DNA of 64,000 bases from Letharia columbiana (taxonomy: Eukaryota; Ascomycota; Lecanoromycetes; Lecanorales; Parmeliaceae): assembly GCF_014066305.1 (NCBI RefSeq), contig NW_023501037.1, positions 310,001 to 374,000 of the forward strand, written 5' to 3'. Each line of letters opens with the position of its first letter. The first letter of the stretch is position 1. The notes under the pieces were generated by a model. The model ran no database searches. It was not told where the DNA came from and saw only the letters and a program-made list of their open reading frames with translations. A program made the translations under genes and the position numbers. Positions 1 through 11,382 of the stretch are shown here, one piece after another.

Positions 1-721
1 GTGCTCAATGCAGGGGAAGGTGCATACGGAGTGCCTCGGGGCGGTTCAGGAACACTTTTGCGAGGGAAGTTGTGATCATCCACAAGTCAACGTTTGAGTT
101 ACGGCTAGGGTTCAAGTAGGCATCTGGAATAGCAAAAGCTCAACTGTAGGGCGTTGAATTGAACAGCTGGCAGCGGACACATCGGACTTTCTTTCGCAGT
201 CAAAATGCCAAGACTTTGGTCGCTTACACTCAGCCCTATGGCGCTGGATCATCAGGGATATCATCTTGTGCCGCTCGCCTCGTCCGTTGGGATAATACCA
301 AAATCATCGAGTTCTCCAGAAGTGTGTCACAGGACCTCTAAAAGTGCATAACATTTGCTACTGAATTGACATACTCGGAAATGGCAGACTACTCCCTCTA
401 TCTGAATGTGGGCTGTCATGCAAAAAAGGTCCATCTGTGCCCAAAACATCATCTGCCCGGGTCTACTCGTAAACTCGAAGAAAATGAATATGCAGGGTAG
501 ACACCATACTCTAGAGAGGGACTAAGGATTCACTGTCAGATATGGACCAAGACTAGTAGATCTAGAGGAAAAGATGATGAGATTCCATACTATCTATGCA
601 CGTTCTAATCCAAACTATCAGTACAAACTATCAATAACCAATAACGTGATTTCCCAGTCAGCAGAAGTGTCCTCCTTGGTACCCATATCAAATCCTTCGT
701 CCCAAAATTTCACAAGTCACT
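1..721. other. Intergenic, no supported gene
   Basis: Only short open frames of 60-78 codons without recognisable domains are present. No tRNA-like B box or repeat was seen. The region lies downstream of the minus-strand gene that ends at 722, so its right part may hold that gene's terminator. Confidence 0.5.
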
Positions 722-2301
722 TTAGCGAGGGGCTGACGGCTCGAAAAGATAAGCAGGCAGCTCCGCAGGTAATTCTGGCAGCATGCCAACAGGTCCAGCA
801 TCATGCTTGACACTTCCCCCAAAATTTGCTCGTGCGGCACGGTGAGATGCGTTCCTCCAAGCCACCGATTCGTATTGTTCTGTGCTGAGCTCCTCATCCA
901 AATGTCGGTCTTCCTCATGTGCTTTGCGAATTTTCTCCCTCAGCTTCGCTTCGGATCGGTTAGTTGATATCCTCAAAGCTTGTGGCTTCAGTTTGGCTTC
1001 GGTGCTCTTAGTTGACACCTTCGAAAGGCGTGGCCAAGTAGCAGTCCCATGTTCTTCGTCGAGTCGACGAGTTTTGTGCTTGCGGAGTTTTATCCAAGCC
1101 AAGCCGATCATGGAGAATAGTATGAAAAATGCAAGGACGAACCACCCGTCGAACTTCCCGCAGGCAAGGCGCTCGTCGAAGCCGGTTGGTGCTTCGCACA
1201 TAGCAGTGTCGCGTATTGCTAAGATATGCGACTTGGAGACGTCCGCAAGATGGAGTTGGCGGCTTGCGAGGTTATGTGTGGGGTTGATGGTGCGTTTTGT
1301 GACGGGACAGACGGCGAAAGTGACGTTGTTGACATCGGTATTGGTAGCATAGAGCTGGCATTGAGGTGGAATCTCGCCAGGGATGTACAACTTCATGCCG
1401 CTAGGGCCGTTGCTCTGGTGAATAGGTATAGGTCCGGTTCGTCTTGATATGGGCTTTCCTGGCGGTGCTTGGGTGGAGCCGATGGAAGGCTCTGGAGGTG
1501 GAAAGTCCCCGTGATGTTGTTCAAGGGCCTCGAGCTTGATGCCAGTGGGAGTATTAGCTGCCTCGTCCTCAAGGATAGGGCCGGTGCCGGCGCTCATAGG
1601 AGGATCTGGTGGTGGAAAATCCCGTGATGTTGTTCAAGGGCCTCGAGCTTGATGCCAGTGGGAGTATTAGCTGCCTCGTCCTCAAGGATAGGGCCGGTGC
1701 CGGCGCTCATAGGAGGATCTGGTGGTGGAAAATGCCCGTGATGTTGTTCCAGGGCCTCGAGCTTGACGCCAGCGGGAGTATTAGCTGCCTCGTCCTCAAG
1801 GATAGGGCCGGTGCCGGTGCTCATAGGAGGATCTGGTGGCGGAAAGTGCCCGTGATGTCGTTTTAAAGCCTCGAGAGTGGCACCGGTGGGAGAATCAGCT
1901 AAAGTCGAGAGGTTAGCTGCTGCCGCTGAAGCATATTCCTCAACGAAGGGCCACGTACCTGTGCTCAAGGAACGGCTGGGTGATGGGTAGCGGTCTCGGG
2001 GGTGGACGAAGCCCGGTTTGGTGGTGTTCGAGGCGAAGTCGGCAGAAGAAGTCTCGTTGAGAATTTGGACCGGCTCGCGTCCTCCAGGGGTGGGTGAGGG
2101 TGGAGGGGGGAAGTTTGGATGATGGCGCCCCCAAGAATCGGCATACACGGCAGCCTCTTCACCGTCGACACCAGCCTTTTGAGCATCCATGCTATTGCGA
2201 ACGGAGGAAGCGAGGCGAATAGCGGCCAGATAGGCACTGACGTCCTCTTGGGGGGATGGGTAGATGGTTATCACGGGACGGGTTTGCGTTGGTGTAGACA
2301 T
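722..2301 (-). CDS. Tandem-repeat single-pass membrane protein, frameshifted within the repeats
   Basis: I do not recognise the family. The N-terminal part (2301 to about 1620) starts at an ATG and is Pro-rich. It runs into 38-residue repeats (HHGHFPPPDPP..GTGPILEDEAANTP..LEALEQ) encoded by 114-bp DNA units. In the unit near 1600-1625 one base is missing against its neighbours, which puts a TGA in frame; the same repeat continues in the next frame to 722. After the repeats come an extracellular-type stretch with Cys pairs, one hydrophobic segment (about 1075-1140, FDGWFVLAFFILF.. followed by basic KLRKHKTRR), and a charged cytoplasmic tail. Joined across the shift, the product would be about 526 residues. 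The shift could be an assembly error in the minisatellite, a true null allele, or part of an unseen intron. A degenerate older repeat (RHHPNFPPPPSP) precedes the perfect units. Confidence 0.55.
1480..1905 (-). repeat. 114-bp coding minisatellite, about three full units plus partials
   Basis: The phrase encoding MSxGTGPILEDEAANTP recurs with start points at 1591, 1704 and 1818. The spacing is 113 then 114 bp, the short one carrying the single-base deletion. Units differ by few substitutions, which suggests recent expansion or homogenisation. Confidence 0.9.
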
Positions 2302-2696
2302 GATGGATGTGGGCTTTGGTCTCTGAGATGGTCGATGGTCGAGTTGGTGTAGTGTAAGATGGAGAGTTTAATTCGAGTATCAAGGGGATTAAGTACCCTG
2401 AGCATGAAAAATGAGTATTAAAAAAAATTGGAAAAAGGGCTTTTTTTTTCAAATTCTGCCTGTATTGCTTGGCTTCTTGCCCTATTCCGGACTTTGAGAG
2501 AGATATCTCCTCTTGGCTCTAATCCACAGAACTCTACCATGAGTCAAAGGATAATGGTACTATAATAATGCAATTTTTGAATGATGCTGAGGGAACGATA
2601 CAAAAGTACTGTTTGGCGGACAATGGAATCTGACTTCTCTGAAAGTACAATTTGGAGCACAGCGGGTTAACACATTCAACAACACGCAATTGAGAA
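2302..2696. promoter_or_regulatory. Divergent upstream region
   Basis: About 0.4-0.6 kb separates the minus-strand repeat protein (start 2301) from the plus-strand gene (start 2697 or 2920). It contains a poly-A/poly-T stretch near 2418-2450. No specific operator was identified. Confidence 0.3.
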
Positions 2697-2919
2697 ATGA
2701 GCCAGTGCCGTAATATCACAAGTCACGGTCGCGTCAAACACTTCCTACAAAGCAGTCGAAAGTTGTCACACATCTCTGTTTTCGATATCAGCCCCATCGA
2801 TTTTGACACCTGCTCGGGCACGCCCACACTCGCCATCTTTACTCTGATAGTCACTGTGATTGTTATTATCTTCATCGTCAACTGTTTCCTCATAGGCAAA
2901 CATCAAACCGGGGACAAAC

Positions 2920-3717
2920 ATGAGCTCACAATGCCTGAAAAAGGTCAAGAGCCAAGGTATGGAGGAGAAAATGTCTGAAGCAATTGACGGGACAATGAAT
3001 ACTTCGGAGGATAATCTCAACGATAGCCTCAACGATGTGTTAGACCCTGACCATACATCAACCAACGGTGAGATAACGGACTTAGATCACTTACGTAAGA
3101 AGGCAAAATTGGCGCACGCTCCATCCTCATCTTTTGAAGCATCTTCGAACAACACCGACAGCGCGGACTCAAATACATTGAACAGCAGCATCTATTCAAA
3201 TGATTATAATGCAGCCAATATCTTGCAGTCCTCAAAATCACGCATATGCCCGGAGAAACTCTCATCCGGACGTCAAAGCACCACTGCACCAGAGGAGTAT
3301 CTTGCGAAAACGGTCCACAGCATCTCAGAATATGGGGCCTCTAGCGATGAACTACTAAGCCCTCCTGCATCAGAAACCTTTCACGCCAAATATCGCAAAT
3401 CCAGTCCGGACCTCATGACCCTCCATATGTTCACTGGAAAGATGAATGGGAAGACCCCAATCTATGTGCCTGTGTACAAGCGGAACAATTTCGGCAAGCT
3501 ATTGAAGCTGATGGAGAATTGGTCCGGGCATTGGGTGTATATGGAGCTGAAGAAGTTGACGGAGGAGGAGCTTGACGCAGGATTGAAGATCTTGGAGAAG
3601 CCTAAGGCCGAGGTGGTCTTGCAGAGTTCAGAGCCTAAGAAAGCAGTGGGCCGTCGCAAGCTGGCAGATTTTGGCCTTCGAGAGACGAAATCGAATGGCG
3701 GCCGGGATTGGCTTTGA
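2920..3717 (+). CDS. Unrecognised Ser-rich protein, possibly with an upstream membrane exon
   Basis: This is a 265-residue frame with no domain I recognise. Residues 1-150 are Ser/Asn/Asp-rich and probably disordered. The C-terminal part (YVPVYKRNNFGKLLKLMENWSG through WVYMELKKLTEEELDAGLKIL) looks folded and helical and ends in a basic tail. Overlapping it in another frame, 2697-2978 encodes a strongly hydrophobic stretch (TLAIFTLIVTVIVIIFIVNC) that would make a good membrane anchor. A short intron or a frameshift near 2955-2980 could join the two into one membrane protein. No clean splice pair was found, so I give the simple ATG at 2920. Confidence 0.45.
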   Translation: MSSQCLKKVKSQGMEEKMSEAIDGTMNTSEDNLNDSLNDVLDPDHTSTNGEITDLDHLRKKAKLAHAPSSSFEASSNNTDSADSNTLNSSIYSNDYNAANILQSSKSRICPEKLSSGRQSTTAPEEYLAKTVHSISEYGASSDELLSPPASETFHAKYRKSSPDLMTLHMFTGKMNGKTPIYVPVYKRNNFGKLLKLMENWSGHWVYMELKKLTEEELDAGLKILEKPKAEVVLQSSEPKKAVGRRKLADFGLRETKSNGGRDWL

Positions 3718-6353
3718 GGTAGTCGGAAGAGAGATGTATTGCTGGTGGACAAAGGAATAGTGATGATCTGAGGACTACTGCTAAACGGAAGAGTGTCGTT
3801 GAGCAGACAAGGCTTGCTGCTAGACTCGAGGATTAGACGTCAATAGATGTGAATGCACTGACTCAACCCCAATCTTGCATATTTTAAAGCAGGCAACGGT
3901 AGATCTTCATCACGCCAGATTGCAATGCAATTGAAATGTCTTTTTGCAAAAACAAGGGGTTACGAAGCCCACTTGATCTGCTTTCACAGTACAGAAGCCC
4001 CGTATCAGAAAAGCGGCTTCAGTGCTTCGGCTGCTTTGACTCTGGCATGTACTTGTAGGCATTGAGGTAAGAAGCCGCCACACAGGAACAAAACTTGCCT
4101 TCGAGATGATGGTTGTAATGTTCGAAATCCGGTAATCCTGCCAATCTTGAGATAGAGATTGTCAATTGACATAGGTGCACGGCCAATAGGGCGATCGAAC
4201 CTTAACTTCAGAATAGCGAAGAGAGCCCGGTGTCGACAGCAACTTACCCTGCACTTTACGCCTGCGCTCCCAAGGAAGGACTTGCTGACAGACTGAATCT
4301 TCCGTCACTAAACGCTTGAGATAGTGGTGAATTTCTTTTCTGGGAGATGCCCAAAGCTAAACCTGACCGCACCTCATAAGTGTTCTCGAATTCTGTGAGC
4401 CCTTGACATAGAGAGGCACCCAGACGGAAGATTGCTCTCGTCCCTAGGTATTCGCCTACCCGTTCACGTGAGCAGGAGGGCAGCCTCCAGGCATATATTG
4501 CTCTTATCCCTTGACCTCTCAAAGTGCGTCTAACATGTCGGTGGCCCAGCTGCAAAGGTCTCCCATGGTATTAGAGGATGATGAACAGCCAAGGCTCCTT
4601 TCTCCAGGGAAGACTGGCTCACAGGGAAGACATGAAAGTTGTAGATGTTCCGGTCAACTATACGACTCTCTCCATGTTTGAAGCACAGAGAACCTTTTGG
4701 ATAGTGTCCCAAAGGAAAGGCGAACAGACTGGCGTGTGAAAGGCATGGCTATGCCACCAATGCAATGCTAGGTACAATGCGAGGCATCATGATCCGGGTT
4801 CAGGTATACAAGGCAACGGAGCTAGATGAGTATCCTGCACACACGGACTACCGCGGACAGATTGAAATACAGAGCGTCGACGTAGCACGAGATGGAGAGG
4901 CAGAGTGGAGAGCTCAAGATGTGCGTTTGGCAGCAGTGTCGAAGGCCTGCTGTCTCGCCTGCTTGCTTAGTCATGCCATCGATCGAGTAAAGTAGTTATG
5001 CATTGAGGAATGATGGATCTTAGATCTGTCGATTTGCTTACCATCGTTACTTTACTCCTTCCTCCACACATCACGGAGTGCAGAACTGTAGCGCGATAAG
5101 TGGGACTTTTACTGCACATTTTGATCTACTGGTGAAATACCGCACATTTCTTGGGCCGGGATCAGGTCAGGTTTGCACAAGGGTATTGATCATGGGCAAA
5201 GTTTGGGATTCGTGGGGCAGCAGTCAAAGTAGCAGGAAAGCGGCTTTCCTCAATCCTTTGAAATCTGACGCTTTAAACATCAAATAATTTGCGGCTTTTT
5301 TTCGTAGAACATGCGTACAAGGTCCTTGGCCAATAGTATTTTGTTGGAGAGGCTGGAGAGGCTGGAGAGGCTGCCGGAGAGCTTTGGTTATGCTGCTAAT
5401 GAGATGCACTAGAAATTAGAGTAGCCAGGAATGGTCAGAAGTCAGGGAAAAAGACAGAGGCGGTTATTTTGGCGCAAGACACTGACGTATCTCCTGCGAT
5501 CCCGGAGCAACTTCCGGTAGCGCATTGTTTACAGTCTCTCCACTCTCCATTCTCCATTCTCCACCCTCCACCAAGGCACCAACGGCTCGCCTGCAAAGCC
5601 AAACACGGCTCGACCAAACGTCGATACATACATGTAGGTAAAGCACTCGATGAAAAAGAACATGTGGGTTTCCAGGCTATTCTTCATTCAATTTTACTAC
5701 TTGGCCGGCCACTCAGTTCTCGCATTCTCCTTCTTCTTTTGCTGCCTTCTTCCTCCTCCCCTTCTTCATCATCCTATTCTTCCATCTCGACTTCAATAAC
5801 TACATCCACCCCGTGGTCGTAAAGGAACGAGGTCTGGTAGGAGTTCTGGCAGCTATGAGGGAGTAGGGTGATGGTGTGGCTTCTCCCCCTGGCAGCTGAG
5901 ACTGTCGCGATGCTGGTTTCTTCTGCTCTCACGCTCAATTTCTCTTTCTGCTTCGTCAATCATCGCGACCAAGCCGTCAACTAGGGCTCGGCATTCAGTA
6001 TTACACCTGGACAGTATCACTGCAAGTCTCACGCGAGATAAATAAGGTCAGCACTGCGCCGCATGCCATCAATTTTGGTAAACCACCTGCATCACCTTGA
6101 CCAACCCTAGGGTATCTGCCAGTGCGCTCAGCGGCCCTCCTACGCTATGCCCGCAAGATCTTAAAAATGCCGAAATGTTGCCCGCCCTGCTGTCTTCTAC
6201 CCCGTTCATTTCGCCGTCTCTGTTCCTCATCATCATCAAATTCCTTCACGTGAATTTCCGACACCTGCGCACTGCCGTCGCCACTGCTTCGATCCCACCA
6301 CCAATGCTTCACGACCCCAGGCGATCTTTGTCCGCCAGGCTTCTGCCTGTGCA
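3718..6353. other. Gene-poor 2.6-kb stretch with small simple repeats
   Basis: No frame above 135 codons and none with recognisable domains. It contains a 9-bp GCTGGAGAG-type tandem near 5346-5375, CTCCATT-type runs near 5535-5570, and a pyrimidine-rich tract near 5720-5810. The right end is the 3' flank of the minus-strand zinc-cluster gene. Confidence 0.5.
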
Positions 6354-8737
6354 TCAGTCGTTCAATAGGCTTCCAATTTGCATATACCTTCCACTGGAAC
6401 TCGAACCCCGCCGACCCTGTGCAAACGCGGCCACCACCTGTCGCTGCCACTCTCCAGGCCAGTCTTTGGCAATTTCCGGGTCGATTCGAGGAAGAATCTG
6501 ATCGAGCGGCTGTGTGTAGGATAAGCGGGTACATGTATCCAGGATGTCATCCATAACATAGTGGTCGAATGAACCCATGATAGCTCTCATTTCGTCTGAG
6601 AGTTGTACGTCACATTCCTCAGCCGTCTGGCAGAAGAGTGACTGAAGTGGGCCGCACAACGCAAATCCGGCACTAGTCTGCTGCAATACCTCCAGGCAGA
6701 ACGCCACCGTATCTGAAGCTGGAGGCTCCTGTGGTGAAAAGCGCACAAGACCATCACAAACATGGACAAGGCAAAAAGTCAACAGAGGCATGGAAAAGCG
6801 TGCCGAGTAAAGGCGTCTCGCATGTGCAAGGAGTTCAACGCTGCTTCGAGCGTGGAATACAACGATACGAACCAACTCAGCATGATCGTCGGGAGAAAAC
6901 AAGCCGCAGTGGAGAAGCGGGCTGACATGCTGCACCAAAGCAGTGTGATATTGAACGCTAGAGACAGTCAGCGCATACTCCAAGCATTCGAAAGTAGAGA
7001 CCTACTGAAGATACAGTATATGCGGCAAGGGCTGATCCGCCACGTCGACGTTCGCGATCACGGACGGCAGGTCCGTCTTCCAGTCCATGTACCTTCTGTA
7101 TACTTCAAGAAACTTTTCGGCTGATATATTACCTCGAGCACCGCAGTACAGGTTGAGACTTTCATCGATAATCCGGAACAGCCCCGCTTGATAGCAAGCT
7201 GCCACGATCGCACAGCTTGGTCGAGTCGGAAGTTCACGCTCATCACCTGGATGTCGGTAGAAACGCCACAGAGCGTGATCTCTATCCATATTGACGTGTC
7301 GGAAAATAGCCTCTCGAGGCCTCGGCGGAGCGTAAAGCTTCTGATATGTGATACTAGCACAAGCCCTGGGCCCGTTAGCTGAGCTCGCCTAGTCGACTGT
7401 GAGTTGCCCTTGACATACGTATTGAGCGTATGGAGACCCCAGACTGTGATTTCGTGCGCTTCTTCCGAGAGCTGAGGTCCATTGCTAGTCTTCAGGTTGT
7501 CAACTGCAGATCTCAGATATCCGATGGCTTTTCTCGCCTTGCCGGAACTCAATTCGACTAGGAACATGATTGCCAACGTCTGTACGGAGGTCATGTAACT
7601 ATAGGAGGAAGGATCCAGGGTTGCTCGAGCTTCGTCCATGAAGCCATTTCGCAGTGTTGCTGCATCTATGCGGTTACGTCTGTCCCCAACGTCCTCACTT
7701 TCGAGCAGGTTACACCCCATCGCACAAATGGCATTGACTAAGGATGCTGAACAGTTGGTGTGCATGTTTTCCCTGAAGTCATGTTTGAAATCTATTTCGC
7801 TGAAAAGCATGTGGACCGGGTGCACCCAAGTGAAGTAGAGATCGAACAGGTGCCCGATGAGCTTGTGACTTATGGTGACCTTGGTCCATGGGATCTCTGC
7901 TGCTGATGGACTGGAGCTTTGGCGACTCAGACCGTCATCCTGCTGGCATTGCGCTTCGTAAAGCTTGACTACATCGATCAACCTACGGTGAGTGGTTGGC
8001 GCTTCAAGGCCGTGTGCGAAGTCTGGATTTTCTCGATGGAGCCACTCAGCGATGGACTGGTGCGAGTCGCCCCTACGAAGTTTGCTGATGATCTCCCGGT
8101 CGTGGCCATTGCTCCCGATGGTCTCCAGTATCGTCTTTTGCCAGGCACCTTCTTCCCGTAAGTTTCTGTTGTCTGCGTCCAAAGTATGGACGTCGTCTCT
8201 TATTTCACGGTTGTGATCCTGAAGGTTGGCATTATTCTGTCGCAGATTCTCGATTTCCTTGATGAGGTCGTCTTTATGCGTTTTGGTATGAGGCTCGTAG
8301 ACGCATCTCAGTTTGCGTGCTGCACATCTACCGCAAACATTTGGTCTGGTCCCGTCACACTAGAGAAGCACAAGCAAGCCCGCAAATTAGCTTTCACTGA
8401 AATGAGGACGTATACATGATGTGCATGCTCTGTGGCGAAGGCATCATCGGGTGGCATGCACGCTTCATACCTTCTGCCTGGCCGTCCTGCAAGGAGTACA
8501 GGCCATAGTGGACACGCTACCGGCAGTGCGCCGTTTGCGTTGAGGTACATCCCCACCACTGCCAGAGCCACCACCACCACCTCCAGCTGCTCCGCTGGTG
8601 CCCCCACTGGTAGCAGGAGTAGCTCCGCCGGTGCTCGAATCGTTGATGACTTTTGCAGAAGAGGAAGAAGATGATTCTGCTTGCTGATTCGAGGGAGCCA
8701 AAGATCGAAACGCAGACATGTTGTGTGCAGTGATCAA
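6354..8737 (-). CDS. Zn2Cys6 fungal-specific transcription factor (four exons)
   Basis: Proposed exons are 8737-8471, 8359-7419, 7365-7015 and 6957-6354, totalling 2163 nt or 720 residues. All three introns have GT..AG ends (111, 53 and 57 bp) and the frame closes exactly. Exon 1 gives a Ser/Gly-rich N-terminus and RKRRTAG..ACTPCRTARQK. Exon 2 opens with CDGTRPNVCGRCAARKLRC, completing a CX2CX6CX7CX2CX6C binuclear zinc cluster. A short coiled coil follows (DLIKEIENLRQNNANLQDHN), then the middle homology region (fungal_trans type) through the rest. The family binds CGG-type sites in the nucleus and activates metabolic genes. The long middle region resembles NirA/Nit-4-type regulators, but the target is not inferable. 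An alternative start is the second Met at 8719. The zinc cluster is split by intron 1. Confidence 0.88.
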
Positions 8738-10627
8738 ACCGTTGGAGACGTATACTTGTTATGTCGTTTATCTGTATTGTGGCGAATGGGAATCGTGCTG
8801 GAGTGTCAAGGCTGAAAAGGAAGCGGTTTGGTTCCACTGAAGAGCACAAAATTCGAGCATCGAGCATGCAAGATTGTATCATGATCGATTTTGACACGGC
8901 CGACCGTTTAATCCTTGAGCTGAAATTTGAGACCCCATAAGGTACAGTCTTGAGCCTTGAGATGGCGGGAGAAGAGCTCGTGCTAAAATATTTTCGGTTT
9001 AACGTGGGAAGGCAAACGGAAAAGAGCCCCACGTCGAATTTATCGAATACGATTATTGAAATCCCCATCGGCCCTACTACTACTACTACTACTACTAATA
9101 CTACTACTGCTCCTATTGCTACTACTGTGCCTGATTGCGTTGTCTTCGTGGCAACAAGTAATACATCTCTCTAGCCTCTACCAAACTACCATATACTTAG
9201 GTCATTCCTACCTACCGTTCAAGAAGCCTGCCTCCGATCGTTTTTACAATGTCATCATTATGGTACCTGGAAGTTCGCAGGTGTCATACGAGTACGCGTG
9301 CGAAGCCAATGACGTAGCTCCAGAGTTCATCGGTTTTCATCTTTTCCCGGTCCTGCCAACATTGACAAAATACACTTGTCCCTTGCATGTATTCCATGAC
9401 TATGTAGGTAGGTAGAGCAGCTACCACGCGATCACGATCTCTCCACTTCTGGACCTTCAATCTCATCGCACAAGACAACCGATACTCTGCATTTTCCACG
9501 GTATACACAGAAGACACCTATGACCCTCTGCTACGCCATTTGGGGGTTCGATACACCGACAAAAGTCTTCTCGCTGAGCATCGGGTAACTTTCTATTAGG
9601 GTCCAGACTGGCCCTGACCCAGGAATCAGCTGCGCCAATCCCCAGACCCTGCGTCTCTAGCTAGAGAAGCCGAATAACTGCATTTTCCGAGGTTGGATGG
9701 AGGCATGCAGAAAGCCGCCCTACCGCTATGCCACATGTCGAGCTGGCTTCTCTCCGTGTCCGAAAGGAACAATTTGACCCATGCTCTAGCAATGGTGTAC
9801 TAACGTACAGACCGCAGAGAAACGCTCAAATGCCAGTGCATTTCACGAGTCATTGCGAATCGGACTCACTGTCTCAGCGCCCAGGATCCGACCCTCCACG
9901 ACTCTCATGCATCGGAAATGCTTGTTTGTTCTTTAGTGCTACCTTTGTATCGAGGCGGAACGGCTGTGCACTTCGTTCGATGCTGGGAAAAACGGACAGT
10001 CGCAAATCGGTGCCTTCAGCAAACAAACCTTAGTGTTATAATGTCACCTGCGGACTTGGTTTGCTTCGCTGTAGTCTTAGGAAACTTCTTCTCCATATAT
10101 CTGATCATCATGCATCCCTGCCCGACTCTTCCCGACACCTCCAATATTCCACTGTCGTAATCTTGCTTGAAGATGTTTGGCTCGTCCCCACAATACCGGA
10201 TTCATTCTCAAAAGGCCGTGGCGGGAGTGAGGACTGGCACTTGAAAGTGAGAAACCATTTGTGGCGACAAACATGCCGATGAGTGGGTGGGGGGTTGATA
10301 TGCAGGATGCAGAATATGGAGATGTGCCGCGGAATAACATCTGCCATGCATGTAGAATCGAATTTTACAACATCTCGATGACCTTCCGGGTCCCGTCTCG
10401 GAATCTGGCATCCGGTTGTTTTTTGCGATTTATGAATTACGATTACGCATGCCTGGATAGCTGCACAAAAATCTCCAGCGGCGCCCTGTGGAAATAGTGA
10501 CACGAGACATAGACATCCCAACACAAGAAGCCCAAGTAATGATCGTAGCCGAGAAATCCTGAAGTCCCGACTCCCCACCTCCCAACCCCCATTTCCTCCC
10601 CCAGCCAACACTCACACGACAACAACA
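8738..10627. other. Intergenic 1.9 kb with ACT microsatellite
   Basis: Flank between two genes with opposite starts (8737 minus, 10628 plus), so it holds both promoters. An (ACT)n microsatellite lies at about 9074-9126. Several small frames exist, including a signal-peptide-like one on the minus strand at 10108-10611. None has recognisable homology and they are not annotated. Confidence 0.5.
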
Positions 10628-11098
10628 ATGTCGAACCCACCCCGAATCCACACCTACCACTGCCTCTGCTCCACCCTCCTCCTCGCAACACCCTACCCAC
10701 TCTCCGCGCTGCCCCGCCGCGCCCCTCCCTCCCTCGACCGCGCCCACATCCTCCCTCTGCCCCCGTTGTCACGACCCCAGACCGAGACCGGCAATGCGGA
10801 CATGAGCTCCCTCCACATCGACGGCCGCGCGGGGGCAGGAACGGTAGAGGGTGGGCCGCTGCCGAGTCTGCTGACGCCCAGTCTCCGGCCGGGGCGGAAG
10901 GTGCTGGTTGTGAGGCGGGAGGATGGGTTTGAGAAGAGGAGGTTGTATAGGTGTGGGAGATGCGGGGTCGGTGTGGGGTATGAGATTGTGAGGGAGGGAG
11001 GTGGGGAGGGGGGTGGGAAGGAGGGGGGGAGGGTGATTTATTTGATGGAGGGGGGGTTGGTGGAGACGGGGGAGATGGGGAGGGAGGGTGGGGTATGA
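10628..11098 (+). CDS. STEEP1-like protein (CXorf56/UPF0428 family)
   Basis: A single exon of 156 residues, with ATG after a CAACAACA leader that suits fungal initiation. The N-terminal HTYHCLCSTLLLATPYPLSALP matches the conserved HxYxCLCgxxLLxxdxxLxxLPxR core of the family. The middle has RKVLVVRREDGFEKRRLYRCGRC, corresponding to the conserved arginine-rich strand and CxxC pair (about residues 108-111). The C-terminus has the hydrophobic IYLMEGGLVETGEM strand. In animals STEEP1 promotes STING exit from the ER; in fungi the family has no settled role. A Gly/Glu-rich insertion separates the CxxC from the last strand. The coding strand is C/T-rich in its first half and G-rich in its second half, which is odd. 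It converges on the myosin light chain gene. Confidence 0.8.
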   Translation: MSNPPRIHTYHCLCSTLLLATPYPLSALPRRAPPSLDRAHILPLPPLSRPQTETGNADMSSLHIDGRAGAGTVEGGPLPSLLTPSLRPGRKVLVVRREDGFEKRRLYRCGRCGVGVGYEIVREGGGEGGGKEGGRVIYLMEGGLVETGEMGREGGV

Positions 11099-11382
11099 GT
11101 GATTGGGTCAAGAGAGTCTGAGGAGGTAAAGTGGTTGAGGAACGGGGCTTGGTGGATATTGCTGAGCACCTGGGTCATGGAGGCGGACTACGATTAAGCG
11201 CACAAGACGTGTGTGACAGGGCTCCTATGTTCTCGATCCTATCTCCAGCCCTCGAAACAAAGTACAGAAATGTCCATCCCCGGCTATCCCGGGCCTCGAT
11301 CTATGCACCGAAAGGGATAACGCCTAGAGTATGTGGATGGTCGATGGTAGGAAACAACAGAGAAGTGATCGAGACAGTGGTA

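Noticed and set aside
722..1597. Two separate overlapping genes at 722-1597 and 1594-2301
   Set aside because: The same repeat unit continues across the junction and a one-base deletion explains the split. One frameshifted gene is simpler.
9535..9570. GGGGGTTCGATACACC as a possible tRNA T-loop
   Set aside because: No matching A box, anticodon stem or acceptor pairing could be built upstream.
10108..10611. 167-codon minus-strand frame with a signal-peptide-like N-terminus
   Set aside because: It lies in the promoter of the STEEP1-like gene, has no recognisable domain after the hydrophobic start, and its cysteines show no pattern.
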